DNA of 33,461 nt, taken from contig JAEUKV010000253.1 of NCBI GenBank assembly GCA_016794165.1, forward strand, positions 1 through 33,461, in the 5' to 3' direction. The notes beneath the pieces are model-generated. The model was not told where the DNA came from, searched no databases, and saw nothing but the letters and a program-made list of their open reading frames with translations. Below, one piece after another: positions 7,076-15,361 of the stretch. Numbering within the stretch: position 1 is the stretch's first letter; each line of letters begins with the position of its first letter. The stretch is from Rhodospirillaceae bacterium (GTDB taxonomy: Bacteria; Pseudomonadota; Alphaproteobacteria; Dongiales; Dongiaceae). The position numbers and the translations under genes were made by a program.

Positions 7076-10000
7076 CTAGTCGAGCAGGCTCCGCAGCGCC
7101 CGGTTGGCGACCGCCAGCATGGCCAGTTCCAGCTTGACCGCCTGGCGCAATTCGCCGAACAGCGCCTCCGCCCGCGGCAAGGCCGCCGAGCGGCCGGCGC
7201 GCCAGCCATCGATCGCCTCAAGGCCGGTGAGGGCAAGGTCGTTGCCGAGAACCGCCAGCGTCAGGTCCCGCTGATGCGTGTTGAGGTCGTCGATGATCGC
7301 GAACACCGCCAAGCGCTGCCAATGGCTGTCGCCGATCAGGCTCTTGGCGCCGCTGCGCAGCCATTCCAGGTGGAACTGGTCGCCAATGGCGAAATAGGTC
7401 TGGGCGACGTCCTCCACCTTGATCTTGGTCTGGGCGGCGATGCGCACCACATCCAGTGTCGCGCCGAGACTGGCCAGTTGCGAGATGCGCCGCGCCAATG
7501 GCTCGGGTACGCCGGCCGACATGAGGGCGCCGGCGCGTTTCGCGTTGGCGGCCTGATCCGCCGACGAGAGGATGTTTGACAGCATGGCCTCGATGGCCGT
7601 GATGCCGGGTTCCGTGGTGGAAATGTTGGCGGCGATGTCGAGCGGGTGCTCGCCATTCCTGAGGAACCACAGGGTCGCCTGCTCGGCCAGCCGGTTGATT
7701 TCGATCAGCATCGACGTCTGCACGCTGGCCGAGACCTTGTTGTCGAGCGCCTGGATTGCCGACCACATGTCCCGAAGCTTGAAGGCACCGCGGGTGATGG
7801 CATAGGCGCGGGCAATCGCCGAGGCGCTCTGTCCGGTCTTCTCGCGCGTGACGTGGACGAAGGTGCCGCCCATGCGGTTGACCAGGCTGTTTGTCACCAC
7901 GGTGGCGATGATCTCGCGGCGCAGGCGATGCTTCTGGATCAACCCCTTGTACTGCTCACGCAGCTTGCTGGGGAAATAGGTGATGAGATCATCCGCCAGC
8001 TGGGGATCGTCCGGCAGATCCGAGGGCAGCAGTTCGTCATAGAGCGCGTTCTTGGCATAGGCCAGCAGCACCGCCGCCTCCGGGCGCGCGAGGCCCACGC
8101 GCTGGGTCAGGCGCGCCCGCATGGTTTCGTCATCGGGCAGGAACTCGATGCCGCGGTCGAGCCGGCCCAGCCGTTCGAGGGCGCGCATGAAGCGGCCCTG
8201 CTGGTCGAGCAGGGTATAGCTCTGGGCCTCGGCAACGGAGAGTGCCTGCGACTGAAGATAGTTGTCGCGCAAAACCAGGAGGCCGACCTCTTCCGTCATC
8301 TCGGCCAGCAGGATGTCGCGCTGCTTCAGGGTGAGATCCCCATTGGCGACGGCCTCGTTGAGCAGGATCTTGATATTGACCTCGTGATCCGAGGTGTCGA
8401 CGCCGGCCGAGTTGTCGACCGCATCGGTATTGATGCGCTTGCCCGCAAGTGCCGCCTCCACGCGGCCGCGCTGCGTGCAGCCGAGGTTGGCGCCTTCGCC
8501 GATCACCCGGCAGCGCAGGACATCGGCATCGACCCGGATCGCGTCGTTGGCGCGGTCGCCGACATCGGCATGAGTCTCGTCCGACGCCTTGACATAGGTG
8601 CCGATGCCGCCGAACCACAGCAGGTCGATCTCGGCCTTGAGCAGGATCTGGATGAGTTCGTTGGGCGTTACCTGGTCCTTGGCGATGCCAAAGCGATGCT
8701 TCACCTCGGTGCTGAGGCGGATCGACTTGGCCTTGCGCTCGAAGATGCCGCCGCCGGCCGAAATGAGCTTGGCGTCATAGTCGCTCCAGGCTGAGCGCGG
8801 CAGATCGAACAGGCGTCGCCGCTCGGCAAAGCTCACAGCCGGGTCCGGATTTGGATCGAGGAAGATGTGCATGTGGTTGAAGGCGGCGACCAGCTTGATG
8901 TGCTCGGACAGCAGCATGCCGTTGCCGAACACGTCACCCGACATGTCGCCGACGCCAATGCAGGTGAAATCGACATTCTGGATATCGTGGTCGAGCTCAC
9001 GGAAGTGACGCTTGACGCACTCCCAGGCGCCGCGCGCCGTGATACCCATCTTCTTGTGGTCGTAGCCGGCCGAACCGCCGGAAGCGAAGGCGTCGTCCAG
9101 CCAGAAACCGTAATCCCGCGACACCGAATTGGCGATGTCGGAGAAGGTGGCCGTGCCCTTGTCGGCCGCCACCACCAGATAGGGGTCGTCCTCATCGTGG
9201 CGTACCACGCCGTCCGGCGCCACTACCTCGCCGGCCACGAAGTTGTCGGTGATGTCGAGCAGGCCGCGCATCAGCGTCTTGTAGCAGTGCACTACCTCGG
9301 CCATCATCGCTTCGCGATCATTGCCCTGGGGCGGCCGCTTGACCACAAAGCCACCTTTCGAACCTACCGGCACGATGACGGCGTTCTTCACCATCTGTGC
9401 CTTCATCAGGCCGAGCACTTCGGTGCGGAAATCCTCGCGCCGGTCCGACCAGCGAATGCCGCCACGGGCGACCTTGCCGCCGCGCAGGTGGATCGCCTCC
9501 GCGCGCGGCGAATAGACGAAGACTTCGACCAGTGGTCGCGGCAGCGGAAGTTCCTCGATCCGGCTCGAATCCAGCTTGAAGGAGATGTATTCCTTCGGAC
9601 TGCTGCCGGCCTTCTGGTAAAAATTGGTGCGCAGGGTACATTGCACCGCGTTGAGGAAACGCCGCAGGATCCGGTCTTCGTCCAGGTTGACCACGGCATC
9701 GAGATCGGCGTTGATCGCCGCCACCAGCTTGGCTGCGGCCGCTTCCCGCTCATCGCGGAAGGACGGATCGTTGCGGACATGGAACAGCCGCGCGATCTTG
9801 CGTGTGATGGCCGGGTTGGCGTTGAGGGTGGCCTCCATGTAGCTCTGACTGAAGGCGATCGCCGCCTGACGGAGGTATTTGCACAGCGCGCGCATCAGGG
9901 TGATGTCGCGCCAGCCGAGGCGCGCTGTCATCACCAGGCGATTGAAGCCGTCATCCTCCATCTGGCCGGTCCAGATCTTGCCATAGGCTTTGTGGAACTT

Positions 10001-11887
10001 GTCGCGGATGCCGGCGATGTCGATCTCGGCGCCGTCGGCCGTGACCATGGTGAAGGCATGGATCCAGACCGGCTGCTCGGCGCCGGCGGGATGCACCTCA
10101 AACGGCATTTCGCTGATCACCTTGAGGCCGAAATTCTCCAGTGACGGGAGCACCGTGGAAAGTGCGATCTTCTCGCCCGCCTTGTAGAGCTTGAGGTGGA
10201 GCTCGTTGCCGGCCGCCTCGATCGGGCGATAGAGGTTGATTGCGGTCTTGTTTGCGGCGAGTGCTTCCTCGACACGGTCGATGTCGCTCACCGCCGCGTG
10301 GGCCGTGAAGTACTCCTCGTAGCCTGCCAGGAAGGCGCCGCCATAGCGGCGCAGCAGCGTCAGGCCGTTGGCCTCGCCCTTGGCCTCGACCAGGGCTTCC
10401 TTGAGCTGGTCCTTCCAGGACCGGCAGGTCTCCGCCACGAGCTGTTCGAGTTCCTTGACGTCATAGGGTGGAATCTCGCCCGGCGTCGTGGCGATGATGA
10501 GGTGAACGCGCGCCAGCGGGCTTTCGGTCAGGTAGACGTAGAAGTTGGACAGCCTTCCGTTGAACGCCTTGCACAATAGGGCTTGTACCCGCAACCGCAG
10601 ATCGGTCGTCATCCAGTCGCGCGGCAGATAGACGAACGCCGACAGAAACCGCTCATAGGGATCGCGCCGGACGAACAGTGCCACGCGCTGGCGTTCTTGC
10701 AGGGCAAGAATGCCGAGTGCCGTCTCCAGCAATTCGTCGGTATCGATCTGGAACAGCTCGTCGCGCGGATAGGTTTCCAGGATATGCGCCAGCGCCTTGC
10801 CGTCGTGGCTTTGCGGATTGAACCCCGCGCGGTCTGCCACTGTGCGCACCTTGTGGCGCAGCAGCGGAATCTCCCAGGGCGAGCGGTTGTAGGCAACGGA
10901 GGTGAACAGGCCGGCGAACAGCCGTTCGCCCACCACATTGCCGGCATCGTCGAACGTCTTGATCCCGAAGGTGTCGAGGTGGACGTTGCGGTGAACCGTG
11001 GAACGGAGATTGGCCTTGGTGACGAGGATCAGCTTCGGCTGGGTCAGGAAACCGCGCACATCCGGCGGCAGGGCATCGAGATTGCGCATCCCTTCGAACA
11101 CGCGCACGTCGGGGCTGCGCAGCAGGCCGAGGCCGGCGCCGTCGCGGATGTGGTAATTGATGTTGTCGTCGCTGCCGGTGAAGTTGTATTCGCGATAGCC
11201 CAGAAAGGTGAAGTGATCGTCATTGATCCAGTCGAGAAACGCGCTGACTTCGGCGACTTCCTCGGCGGGCAGCGGCAGGTTGCCGCCAGAGACCTCGGCC
11301 ATCACCGCCTTGAGTTGGGCGCGCATCGGCTGCCAGTCCTCAACCGCCAGGCGCACGTCCTTCAGGACCGATTCCAGGCGCTCCCGGATGGCCTCAAGGT
11401 GTTCCTGCGTCGCCACCTGGTTGACCCGCAGCTGCATGATCGATTCCGGCACGGCGCCCTCGCCGCCGATGGCAAGAAGCTGCCCCTTGGCATCGCGGGC
11501 GACCGGGATGATCGGATGGATGACCAGATGAACGCCGAGGTCCTGTCGGTTCATCTCCGCGGTGACGGAATCCACCAGGAAGGGCATGTCGTCATTGACG
11601 ATCTCGACCACGGTATGGGGCGATCGCCAGCCATGTTCGTCGACCCGGGCGTTGAATACCCGTACCTTGGTCTGGCCGGGCAGGCGCTGGGCGGAGAAAT
11701 TGGCGAGCGACAGGGCGGCACAGAACAGGTCTTCCGGTGCCTCGCCGGCGATGTCGTCCTGGGGCACATGGGCATAGAACTGGCGGATGAAGGCCTCGAT
11801 CAGGGGAGCGCGTTTGCGCTCTATCCGATCGCCGACAAAACGCACGACTTCATCGATGAGCTGGTGCTTCAGCTGGTCCGCTCGCAT
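7076..11887 (-). CDS. gdhB: NAD-specific glutamate dehydrogenase, 180-kDa class
   Basis: A 1603-residue cytosolic enzyme that oxidatively deaminates glutamate to 2-oxoglutarate and ammonia, mainly for amino acid catabolism. Its size matches the large GDH class known from Streptomyces, Pseudomonas and Caulobacter. The long N-terminal region carries the ACT-like regulatory domains of the class. The catalytic core is recognisable by GGIRWSDRREDFRTEVLGL, then KAQMVKNAVIVPVGSKGGF, and later CIGVGDMSGDVFGNGM in the dinucleotide domain. The C-terminal helical part ends at a TAG. No frameshift or internal stop occurs. It lies 229 bases upstream of the aromatic operon on the same strand and is probably transcribed separately from its own promoter. 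Confidence 0.97.
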   Translation of the reverse strand: MRADQLKHQLIDEVVRFVGDRIERKRAPLIEAFIRQFYAHVPQDDIAGEAPEDLFCAALSLANFSAQRLPGQTKVRVFNARVDEHGWRSPHTVVEIVNDDMPFLVDSVTAEMNRQDLGVHLVIHPIIPVARDAKGQLLAIGGEGAVPESIMQLRVNQVATQEHLEAIRERLESVLKDVRLAVEDWQPMRAQLKAVMAEVSGGNLPLPAEEVAEVSAFLDWINDDHFTFLGYREYNFTGSDDNINYHIRDGAGLGLLRSPDVRVFEGMRNLDALPPDVRGFLTQPKLILVTKANLRSTVHRNVHLDTFGIKTFDDAGNVVGERLFAGLFTSVAYNRSPWEIPLLRHKVRTVADRAGFNPQSHDGKALAHILETYPRDELFQIDTDELLETALGILALQERQRVALFVRRDPYERFLSAFVYLPRDWMTTDLRLRVQALLCKAFNGRLSNFYVYLTESPLARVHLIIATTPGEIPPYDVKELEQLVAETCRSWKDQLKEALVEAKGEANGLTLLRRYGGAFLAGYEEYFTAHAAVSDIDRVEEALAANKTAINLYRPIEAAGNELHLKLYKAGEKIALSTVLPSLENFGLKVISEMPFEVHPAGAEQPVWIHAFTMVTADGAEIDIAGIRDKFHKAYGKIWTGQMEDDGFNRLVMTARLGWRDITLMRALCKYLRQAAIAFSQSYMEATLNANPAITRKIARLFHVRNDPSFRDEREAAAAKLVAAINADLDAVVNLDEDRILRRFLNAVQCTLRTNFYQKAGSSPKEYISFKLDSSRIEELPLPRPLVEVFVYSPRAEAIHLRGGKVARGGIRWSDRREDFRTEVLGLMKAQMVKNAVIVPVGSKGGFVVKRPPQGNDREAMMAEVVHCYKTLMRGLLDITDNFVAGEVVAPDGVVRHDEDDPYLVVAADKGTATFSDIANSVSRDYGFWLDDAFASGGSAGYDHKKMGITARGAWECVKRHFRELDHDIQNVDFTCIGVGDMSGDVFGNGMLLSEHIKLVAAFNHMHIFLDPNPDPAVSFAERRRLFDLPRSAWSDYDAKLISAGGGIFERKAKSIRLSTEVKHRFGIAKDQVTPNELIQILLKAEIDLLWFGGIGTYVKASDETHADVGDRANDAIRVDADVLRCRVIGEGANLGCTQRGRVEAALAGKRINTDAVDNSAGVDTSDHEVNIKILLNEAVANGDLTLKQRDILLAEMTEEVGLLVLRDNYLQSQALSVAEAQSYTLLDQQGRFMRALERLGRLDRGIEFLPDDETMRARLTQRVGLARPEAAVLLAYAKNALYDELLPSDLPDDPQLADDLITYFPSKLREQYKGLIQKHRLRREIIATVVTNSLVNRMGGTFVHVTREKTGQSASAIARAYAITRGAFKLRDMWSAIQALDNKVSASVQTSMLIEINRLAEQATLWFLRNGEHPLDIAANISTTEPGITAIEAMLSNILSSADQAANAKRAGALMSAGVPEPLARRISQLASLGATLDVVRIAAQTKIKVEDVAQTYFAIGDQFHLEWLRSGAKSLIGDSHWQRLAVFAIIDDLNTHQRDLTLAVLGNDLALTGLEAIDGWRAGRSAALPRAEALFGELRQAVKLELAMLAVANRALRSLLD

Positions 11888-11955
11888 GATGTGATGGCCC
11901 CAATGACAGAAGGAAGGTGGTGAAAGGTGGTTGTTAATTAACTGATTTTGGCCGG

Positions 11956-11985
11956 ATTCTAGCCGATACCGCCGATAAGCGCCAA
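11956..11985 (-). promoter_or_regulatory. Predicted sigma-70-type promoter for gdhB
   Basis: On the minus strand TTGGCG (11980-11985) and TAGAAT (11956-11961) are separated by 18 bases, matching the consensus boxes at four and five of six positions. The -10 box lies about 68 bases before the gdhB ATG. A perfect 10-base palindrome GTTAATTAAC (11933-11942) falls just downstream of the expected transcription start and could be an operator. Confidence 0.4.
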
Positions 11986-12185
11986 TCCGGGCAGCGCCCG
12001 TCCGCCGGCGAACCGCCGGGGAAGCGATGCTTTCGCGGGGCTCAATGCCGATTTCGCCATGCTAGCTGCGGTTTGGTAAAGAATATTTAAAGATTGCGCC
12101 GCCATGCTTAACGCCTGTGAGGCAGGACGACGCTGAAGCGCATGCAACCATGCACTGCCTGATTCGCAACTGAGAGGAGTCGGAC
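11986..12185. other. Intergenic region upstream of divergent gdhB and TM-protein gene
   Basis: The gap between the two divergent genes is 298 bases in all. This part contains a CCGGCG/CGCCGG inverted repeat around 12003-12017 and an AT-rich patch around 12074-12092 that may belong to the plus-strand promoter. No convincing RNA gene or terminator is visible. A 48-codon minus-strand frame (11959-12105) is present but has no good ribosome binding site. Confidence 0.4.
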
Positions 12186-12539
12186 ATGCTGATGGACGAG
12201 GTCCGCGGCGAGGCATTCCTGCGAAAGCTGCCGGCGGAGATCCGTGACACTCTTACCCCGGCACAAGCCGAGGCGATCAGCCGCGTGGCGCAGGGCACCA
12301 TCCAGCGGCGGCACCCGGTTGATCTGCGGGTCTCGATTCCCCTGCCGTTCTCCCAGCGCGCCTACGCGGTGTTTCTGCTCGGCAAGGAAAAGCGCTCGGC
12401 GGCGCGCCGCGCCATCGACCAGCAATTGCGGCCGAACGATCGCGTGAGCCAGGTGGTGGTTCTGGGCCTCGCTGCGGCTGCCTTCTCGCTCGCCGTCTTC
12501 ATTGGCCTGCTGTTTCACAACGCCGTCCTGGCGCCTTGA
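12186..12539 (+). CDS. Hypothetical protein with C-terminal transmembrane segment
   Basis: A 117-residue protein that I do not recognise as a named family. An AGGAG ribosome binding site lies seven bases before the ATG. The first 85 or so residues are charged and soluble, with a helical start (EVRGEAFLRKLPAEIRD) and a basic stretch KEKRSAARRAI near residues 68-78. A single hydrophobic span follows at about 90-112 (VVVLGLAAAAFSLAVFIGLLF). The likely topology is a cytoplasmic domain with a tail anchor. Its TGA overlaps the TTG start of the serine protease gene, implying that the two are translated together. Confidence 0.75.
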   Translation: MLMDEVRGEAFLRKLPAEIRDTLTPAQAEAISRVAQGTIQRRHPVDLRVSIPLPFSQRAYAVFLLGKEKRSAARRAIDQQLRPNDRVSQVVVLGLAAAAFSLAVFIGLLFHNAVLAP

Positions 12540-13315
12540 TTTTGCGCAGCGCCGCCTTTCGCGTCGGCCTGCTGCTGGGCCTTCTCCTGTTTCCCGCCGC
12601 AACGGTCGCGGATTCGCCATCGCTGCCGCCCTTGCCGAAAATCGGCATCACCGGCAGCGACGACCGCACCCGGGTCGACTCCACGGCCTGGCCCTGGATC
12701 GCCATCGGCCGCATCAATCTTGAGGGGCGCGGCCATTGCACCGGCACGCTGATCGCGCCCGACCTGGTCCTGACCGCTGCGCACTGCCTCTACAATGCCA
12801 GCGACGGCCGCTGGGGAATTCCGCTGGAGACCCATTTCGTCGCCGGCTACGACCGCGGCACCTATGCCGCCCACGCCCGCGCCAAGCGTTTCATCCTGGA
12901 TCCCGCCTATGACCCGAAAAAGCGCCTTGAGGTCCGTTCCATGGCGCGCGATTGGGTCCTGGTCGAACTGGAGAAGTCGCTTGATATCAAGCCCGTGCCG
13001 CTGGCGGCGGTCGACTGGAAGGCCCTGTACGCCGCCGGCGAGGACGGCGCGATGAGCAATGCCGGCTACAGCAGCGACTGGCCTGAAATCGTCATGCGCC
13101 ACGAGGGATGCCGCGCTGAAAAGATCTTCGCCGAGTTCCCCCTGGTGCTGCACAATTGCGACGCCACCTTCGGTGCGTCCGGCGGGCCACTGTTGCTGAC
13201 TCGCGACGGCCGCACGGAGGTGGCCGGCGTCCAGAGCGGCGCGGTTGTCGTCAGCGGCGCCGAGTACGGCACCGGCGTGCCGGTATGGAACTTTATCAAG
13301 GCTGCCGGCCGTTGA
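12536..13315 (+). CDS. Secreted trypsin-like serine protease
   Basis: A 259-residue chymotrypsin-fold (S1) protease. The N terminus is a typical signal peptide (hydrophobic core at residues 9-20, possible cleavage after TVA near 25), so it should act in the periplasm or outside the cell. The catalytic histidine is His83 in LTAAHC, the aspartate is probably Asp139 in ARDWVLVEL, and the nucleophile is Ser215 in FGASGGPLL. Cys68/Cys84 and Cys192/Cys208 could form disulfides. No PDZ domain is attached, unlike DegP-type proteases. The start is the TTG at 12536, which overlaps the stop of the preceding TM-protein gene. The substrate is unknown. Confidence 0.88.
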   Translation: MILRSAAFRVGLLLGLLLFPAATVADSPSLPPLPKIGITGSDDRTRVDSTAWPWIAIGRINLEGRGHCTGTLIAPDLVLTAAHCLYNASDGRWGIPLETHFVAGYDRGTYAAHARAKRFILDPAYDPKKRLEVRSMARDWVLVELEKSLDIKPVPLAAVDWKALYAAGEDGAMSNAGYSSDWPEIVMRHEGCRAEKIFAEFPLVLHNCDATFGASGGPLLLTRDGRTEVAGVQSGAVVVSGAEYGTGVPVWNFIKAAGR

Positions 13316-13352
13316 GCCCCGCCGGCTGAATCCTGGGTGCCAAAATCCGTGG

Positions 13353-14525
13353 CTAGGTGCTGCTGCGGACCGGCCGCGCCACGAAGCGCAGCACCAGATA
13401 GCCGACCACCGCCGAAGCGATCGATCCGGTGAGCACGCCAAGGCGGACTTCCGCGCCGAGATGCGTGTCGGGAAAGGCGAGGTTGCCGATGAACAGCGAC
13501 ATGGTGAAGCCGATGCCGGTGAGGATGGCGACGCCGTAGATCTGCGACCAGCTGGCGCCGTTCGGTCGCCGGAAGATGCCCAGTGCCACGCCGCCGGCCA
13601 CGGCCAGCATCACCCCCGCCTGTTTGCCGAGGAACAGCCCGAGCGCGATGCCCAGGGTCAGGCTGTGGGTGAAGGATTCCAGCGAAAGCTCATTGAGGCT
13701 GACGCCGGCATTGGCGAAGGCGAAAAGCGGCATGATGCCGTAGCTGACCCAGGGATGCAGGCCCTGCTCGGCGCGGCGGAGCGGCGAATTCTCGCCACCG
13801 TCCGCGGTGCGATACGGGATGAACATGGCCAGGGCCACGCCGGCCAGGGTGGCATGGACGCCGGATTTCAGCACGCAGATCCAGATGAAGATGCCGATCA
13901 GCACATAGGGTGCGATCTGTCGTACGCCCCGCCGGTTGAGAATGAAGAGCCCGACCATGCCGGCCATGGCGAGGCCGAGGGATTCCAGCGAGAGATGGGC
14001 GGTATAAAAGACCGCGATGATGACGATGGCGCCGAGGTCGTCGAGAATGGCCAGCGCCAGCAGGAAGACCTTGAGGCTGGTGGGAATGCGCCCGCCGAGC
14101 AGGGTGAGTACGGCCAGGGCAAAGGCGATATCGGTGGCCGACGGAATCGCCCAGCCGACGGTGAGATCCGGTGCCTCGAGGTTGAGCAGGAGGTAGATCG
14201 CCGCCGGGACGGCCATGCCGCCGAGGGCGGCGATCCCGGGCAGGGCAGCTTGGGCCGGCGAGGAGAGTTCGCCGGCCAGGACCTCGCGCTTGATCTCCAG
14301 TCCCACCAGGAAGAAGAAGATCGCCATCAGCCCGTCGTTGATCCACAGCTCCATCGGCTTCAGCAGCCCCAGGGGACCCAGGGTCACGCCGAGCGGCAGG
14401 GTCAGGAAGGCATGGTAGATGCCGGAAACGGCGGAGTTGCTGCAGATGAAGGCGAGGATACCGGCAATCAGCAGGATGATCCCGCCCGCCGATTCTAGCT
14501 GCAGGAAGCGACGGATGGGTGACAT
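13353..14525 (-). CDS. nhaA: Na+/H+ antiporter NhaA
   Basis: A 390-residue inner-membrane antiporter that expels sodium in exchange for protons and protects against salt and alkaline stress. The N terminus, RRFLQLESAGGIILLIAG, aligns with the start of E. coli NhaA. The ion-binding aspartate pair lies in LAILDDLGAIVII and the PSATDIAFAL motif precedes it, with a dozen hydrophobic spans in all. I chose the ATG at 14525 because it places the first helix at the usual distance. A longer frame starting with a TTG at 14543 has no support. The gene stands alone, converging on the protease gene with a 37-base gap. Confidence 0.96.
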   Translation of the reverse strand: MSPIRRFLQLESAGGIILLIAGILAFICSNSAVSGIYHAFLTLPLGVTLGPLGLLKPMELWINDGLMAIFFFLVGLEIKREVLAGELSSPAQAALPGIAALGGMAVPAAIYLLLNLEAPDLTVGWAIPSATDIAFALAVLTLLGGRIPTSLKVFLLALAILDDLGAIVIIAVFYTAHLSLESLGLAMAGMVGLFILNRRGVRQIAPYVLIGIFIWICVLKSGVHATLAGVALAMFIPYRTADGGENSPLRRAEQGLHPWVSYGIMPLFAFANAGVSLNELSLESFTHSLTLGIALGLFLGKQAGVMLAVAGGVALGIFRRPNGASWSQIYGVAILTGIGFTMSLFIGNLAFPDTHLGAEVRLGVLTGSIASAVVGYLVLRFVARPVRSST

Positions 14526-14709
14526 ATTTGGCAATAATCCCAATTAAAACAATACGATAACAGTGGCTGCCCAGAGCGGGGAGCCGCCGTCACCGTCACG
14601 TTATCGGGTTCATCGCCGCGCCGAAAGCCCAACCTTAGTCTTTGCGTGGGCTTGGCCCACTTGCCGGCTCAATTCAGGGTGCCGACGGCCCGTTGATTGG
14701 GGCGGGGCC
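14526..14709. other. Gap between nhaA and the small peptide gene
   Basis: The first 40 bases upstream of nhaA are AT-rich and probably hold its promoter, although no box pair stands out. A perfect GTGGGC/GCCCAC hairpin with a three-base loop lies at 14646-14660. It lacks a U tract but could mark the 3' end of the small peptide transcript. Confidence 0.35.
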
Positions 14710-14796
14710 TCAGGCCAGCGTGGGCAGAGCCAGGATCAGCATCATCAGGGCGGAAAAGGCGACGGCTTCCAGGGCATTCTTCGCATTTCTGGCCAT
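14710..14796 (-). CDS. 28-residue hydrophobic peptide
   Basis: A short frame encodes MARNAKNALE followed by a hydrophobic helix (AVAFSALMMLILALPTLA) and a TGA stop. A GGAGG ribosome binding site (14805-14809) lies eight bases before the ATG, better than for most genes in this window. A basic N terminus followed by one hydrophobic segment fits a small inner-membrane protein, or an exported peptide. I do not recognise a family. It sits alone between nhaA and hspQ on the same strand, with a palindrome just upstream. Coding status is inferred from the ribosome binding site and the amphipathic composition. Confidence 0.55.
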   Translation of the reverse strand: MARNAKNALEAVAFSALMMLILALPTLA

Positions 14797-14825
14797 GTCG
14801 GGATCCTCCAGTATCGTTTATATTC

Positions 14826-14844
14826 CCTAAATGTTCCATTTAGG
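14826..14844. promoter_or_regulatory. Palindrome upstream of the 28-residue peptide gene
   Basis: Perfect 7-base arms CCTAAAT and ATTTAGG flank five bases. On the minus strand GGAAC occurs twice here, 11 bases apart (starts at 14848 and 14837). The element is markedly AT-rich for this genome and lies 30-48 bases before the ATG, a position suited to an operator or promoter part. The GGAAC boxes recall EcfG -35 elements, but no correctly placed CGTT -10 box is present. Confidence 0.4.
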
Positions 14845-14910
14845 TTCCAAAGTCAAGCAGCGATTTGCAGGCGATGGCCAGAACGGCAGGAAAGGAGAAA
14901 GGCGCCGAAG

Positions 14911-15240
14911 TCAGTTGGCGCGGCCGGCCTTCAGTCGGTAGGGCCCGGACCGGGGCCCCTCGAACAGGTCGCGGATCAGGGGATGACGGCACGGCCGGCC
15001 GCTCTCGTCAGGCAGCAGGTTCTGTTCCGAGACATAGGCCACATAGGTCGTCTCGGCATTCTCCGCCAGCAGGTGATAGAACGGCTGCTCCCTGTGCGGC
15101 CGCAGCTCTGCCGGAATCGATTGCAGCCATTCCTCGGTATTGCTGAACACCGGATCGACATCGAACACAACGCCGCGGAAGGGATAGACGCGGTGCTGCA
15201 CGACATCGCCGATATTGAAGCGGGCGTTGCGTTGGGTCAT
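14911..15240 (-). CDS. hspQ: Heat shock protein HspQ
   Basis: A 109-residue protein of the HspQ/YccV family, small beta-barrel proteins that in enterobacteria act as specificity-enhancing factors for the Lon protease and bind hemimethylated DNA. The opening FNIGDVVQHRVYPFRGVVFDVDP and the later block EQPFYHLLAENAE are the family hallmarks. The length is normal for alphaproteobacterial members. No clear ribosome binding site precedes the ATG. It is followed on the same strand by the 28-residue peptide gene. Confidence 0.94.
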   Translation of the reverse strand: MTQRNARFNIGDVVQHRVYPFRGVVFDVDPVFSNTEEWLQSIPAELRPHREQPFYHLLAENAETTYVAYVSEQNLLPDESGRPCRHPLIRDLFEGPRSGPYRLKAGRAN

Positions 15241-15361
15241 GGCGACAAGATTGGCGCGATAGGACGGTCCGTCAAGGTGCCATGTTCGTTGCCTGACCGC
15301 TTCCCGGCTACTATTACTTGTCCGCTAGCTTTTCAATTGCCAACTGGCGAGCGTGATATTC

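Noticed and set aside
10583..11923. 446-codon plus-strand frame, with other long plus-strand frames across 7-12 kb
   Set aside because: They are antisense to the glutamate dehydrogenase gene, which is intact with all family motifs.
11959..12105. 48-codon minus-strand frame upstream of gdhB
   Set aside because: It has no good ribosome binding site and runs over the predicted gdhB promoter, so coding is unlikely.
13245..14498. 417-codon plus-strand frame rich in Glu, Asp, Gln and Gly
   Set aside because: It is antisense to nhaA. The acidic composition is what the complement of membrane-protein codons gives.
14813..14848. EcfG-type stress promoter (GGAAC with CGAT) before the 28-residue peptide gene
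   Set aside because: The second GGAAC has CGAT rather than CGTT at the right distance, and the implied start would fall inside the ribosome binding site.
15241..15300. Heat-shock sigma promoter (CTTGAC) upstream of hspQ
   Set aside because: The only partner boxes are either too close or would put the start almost at the ATG.
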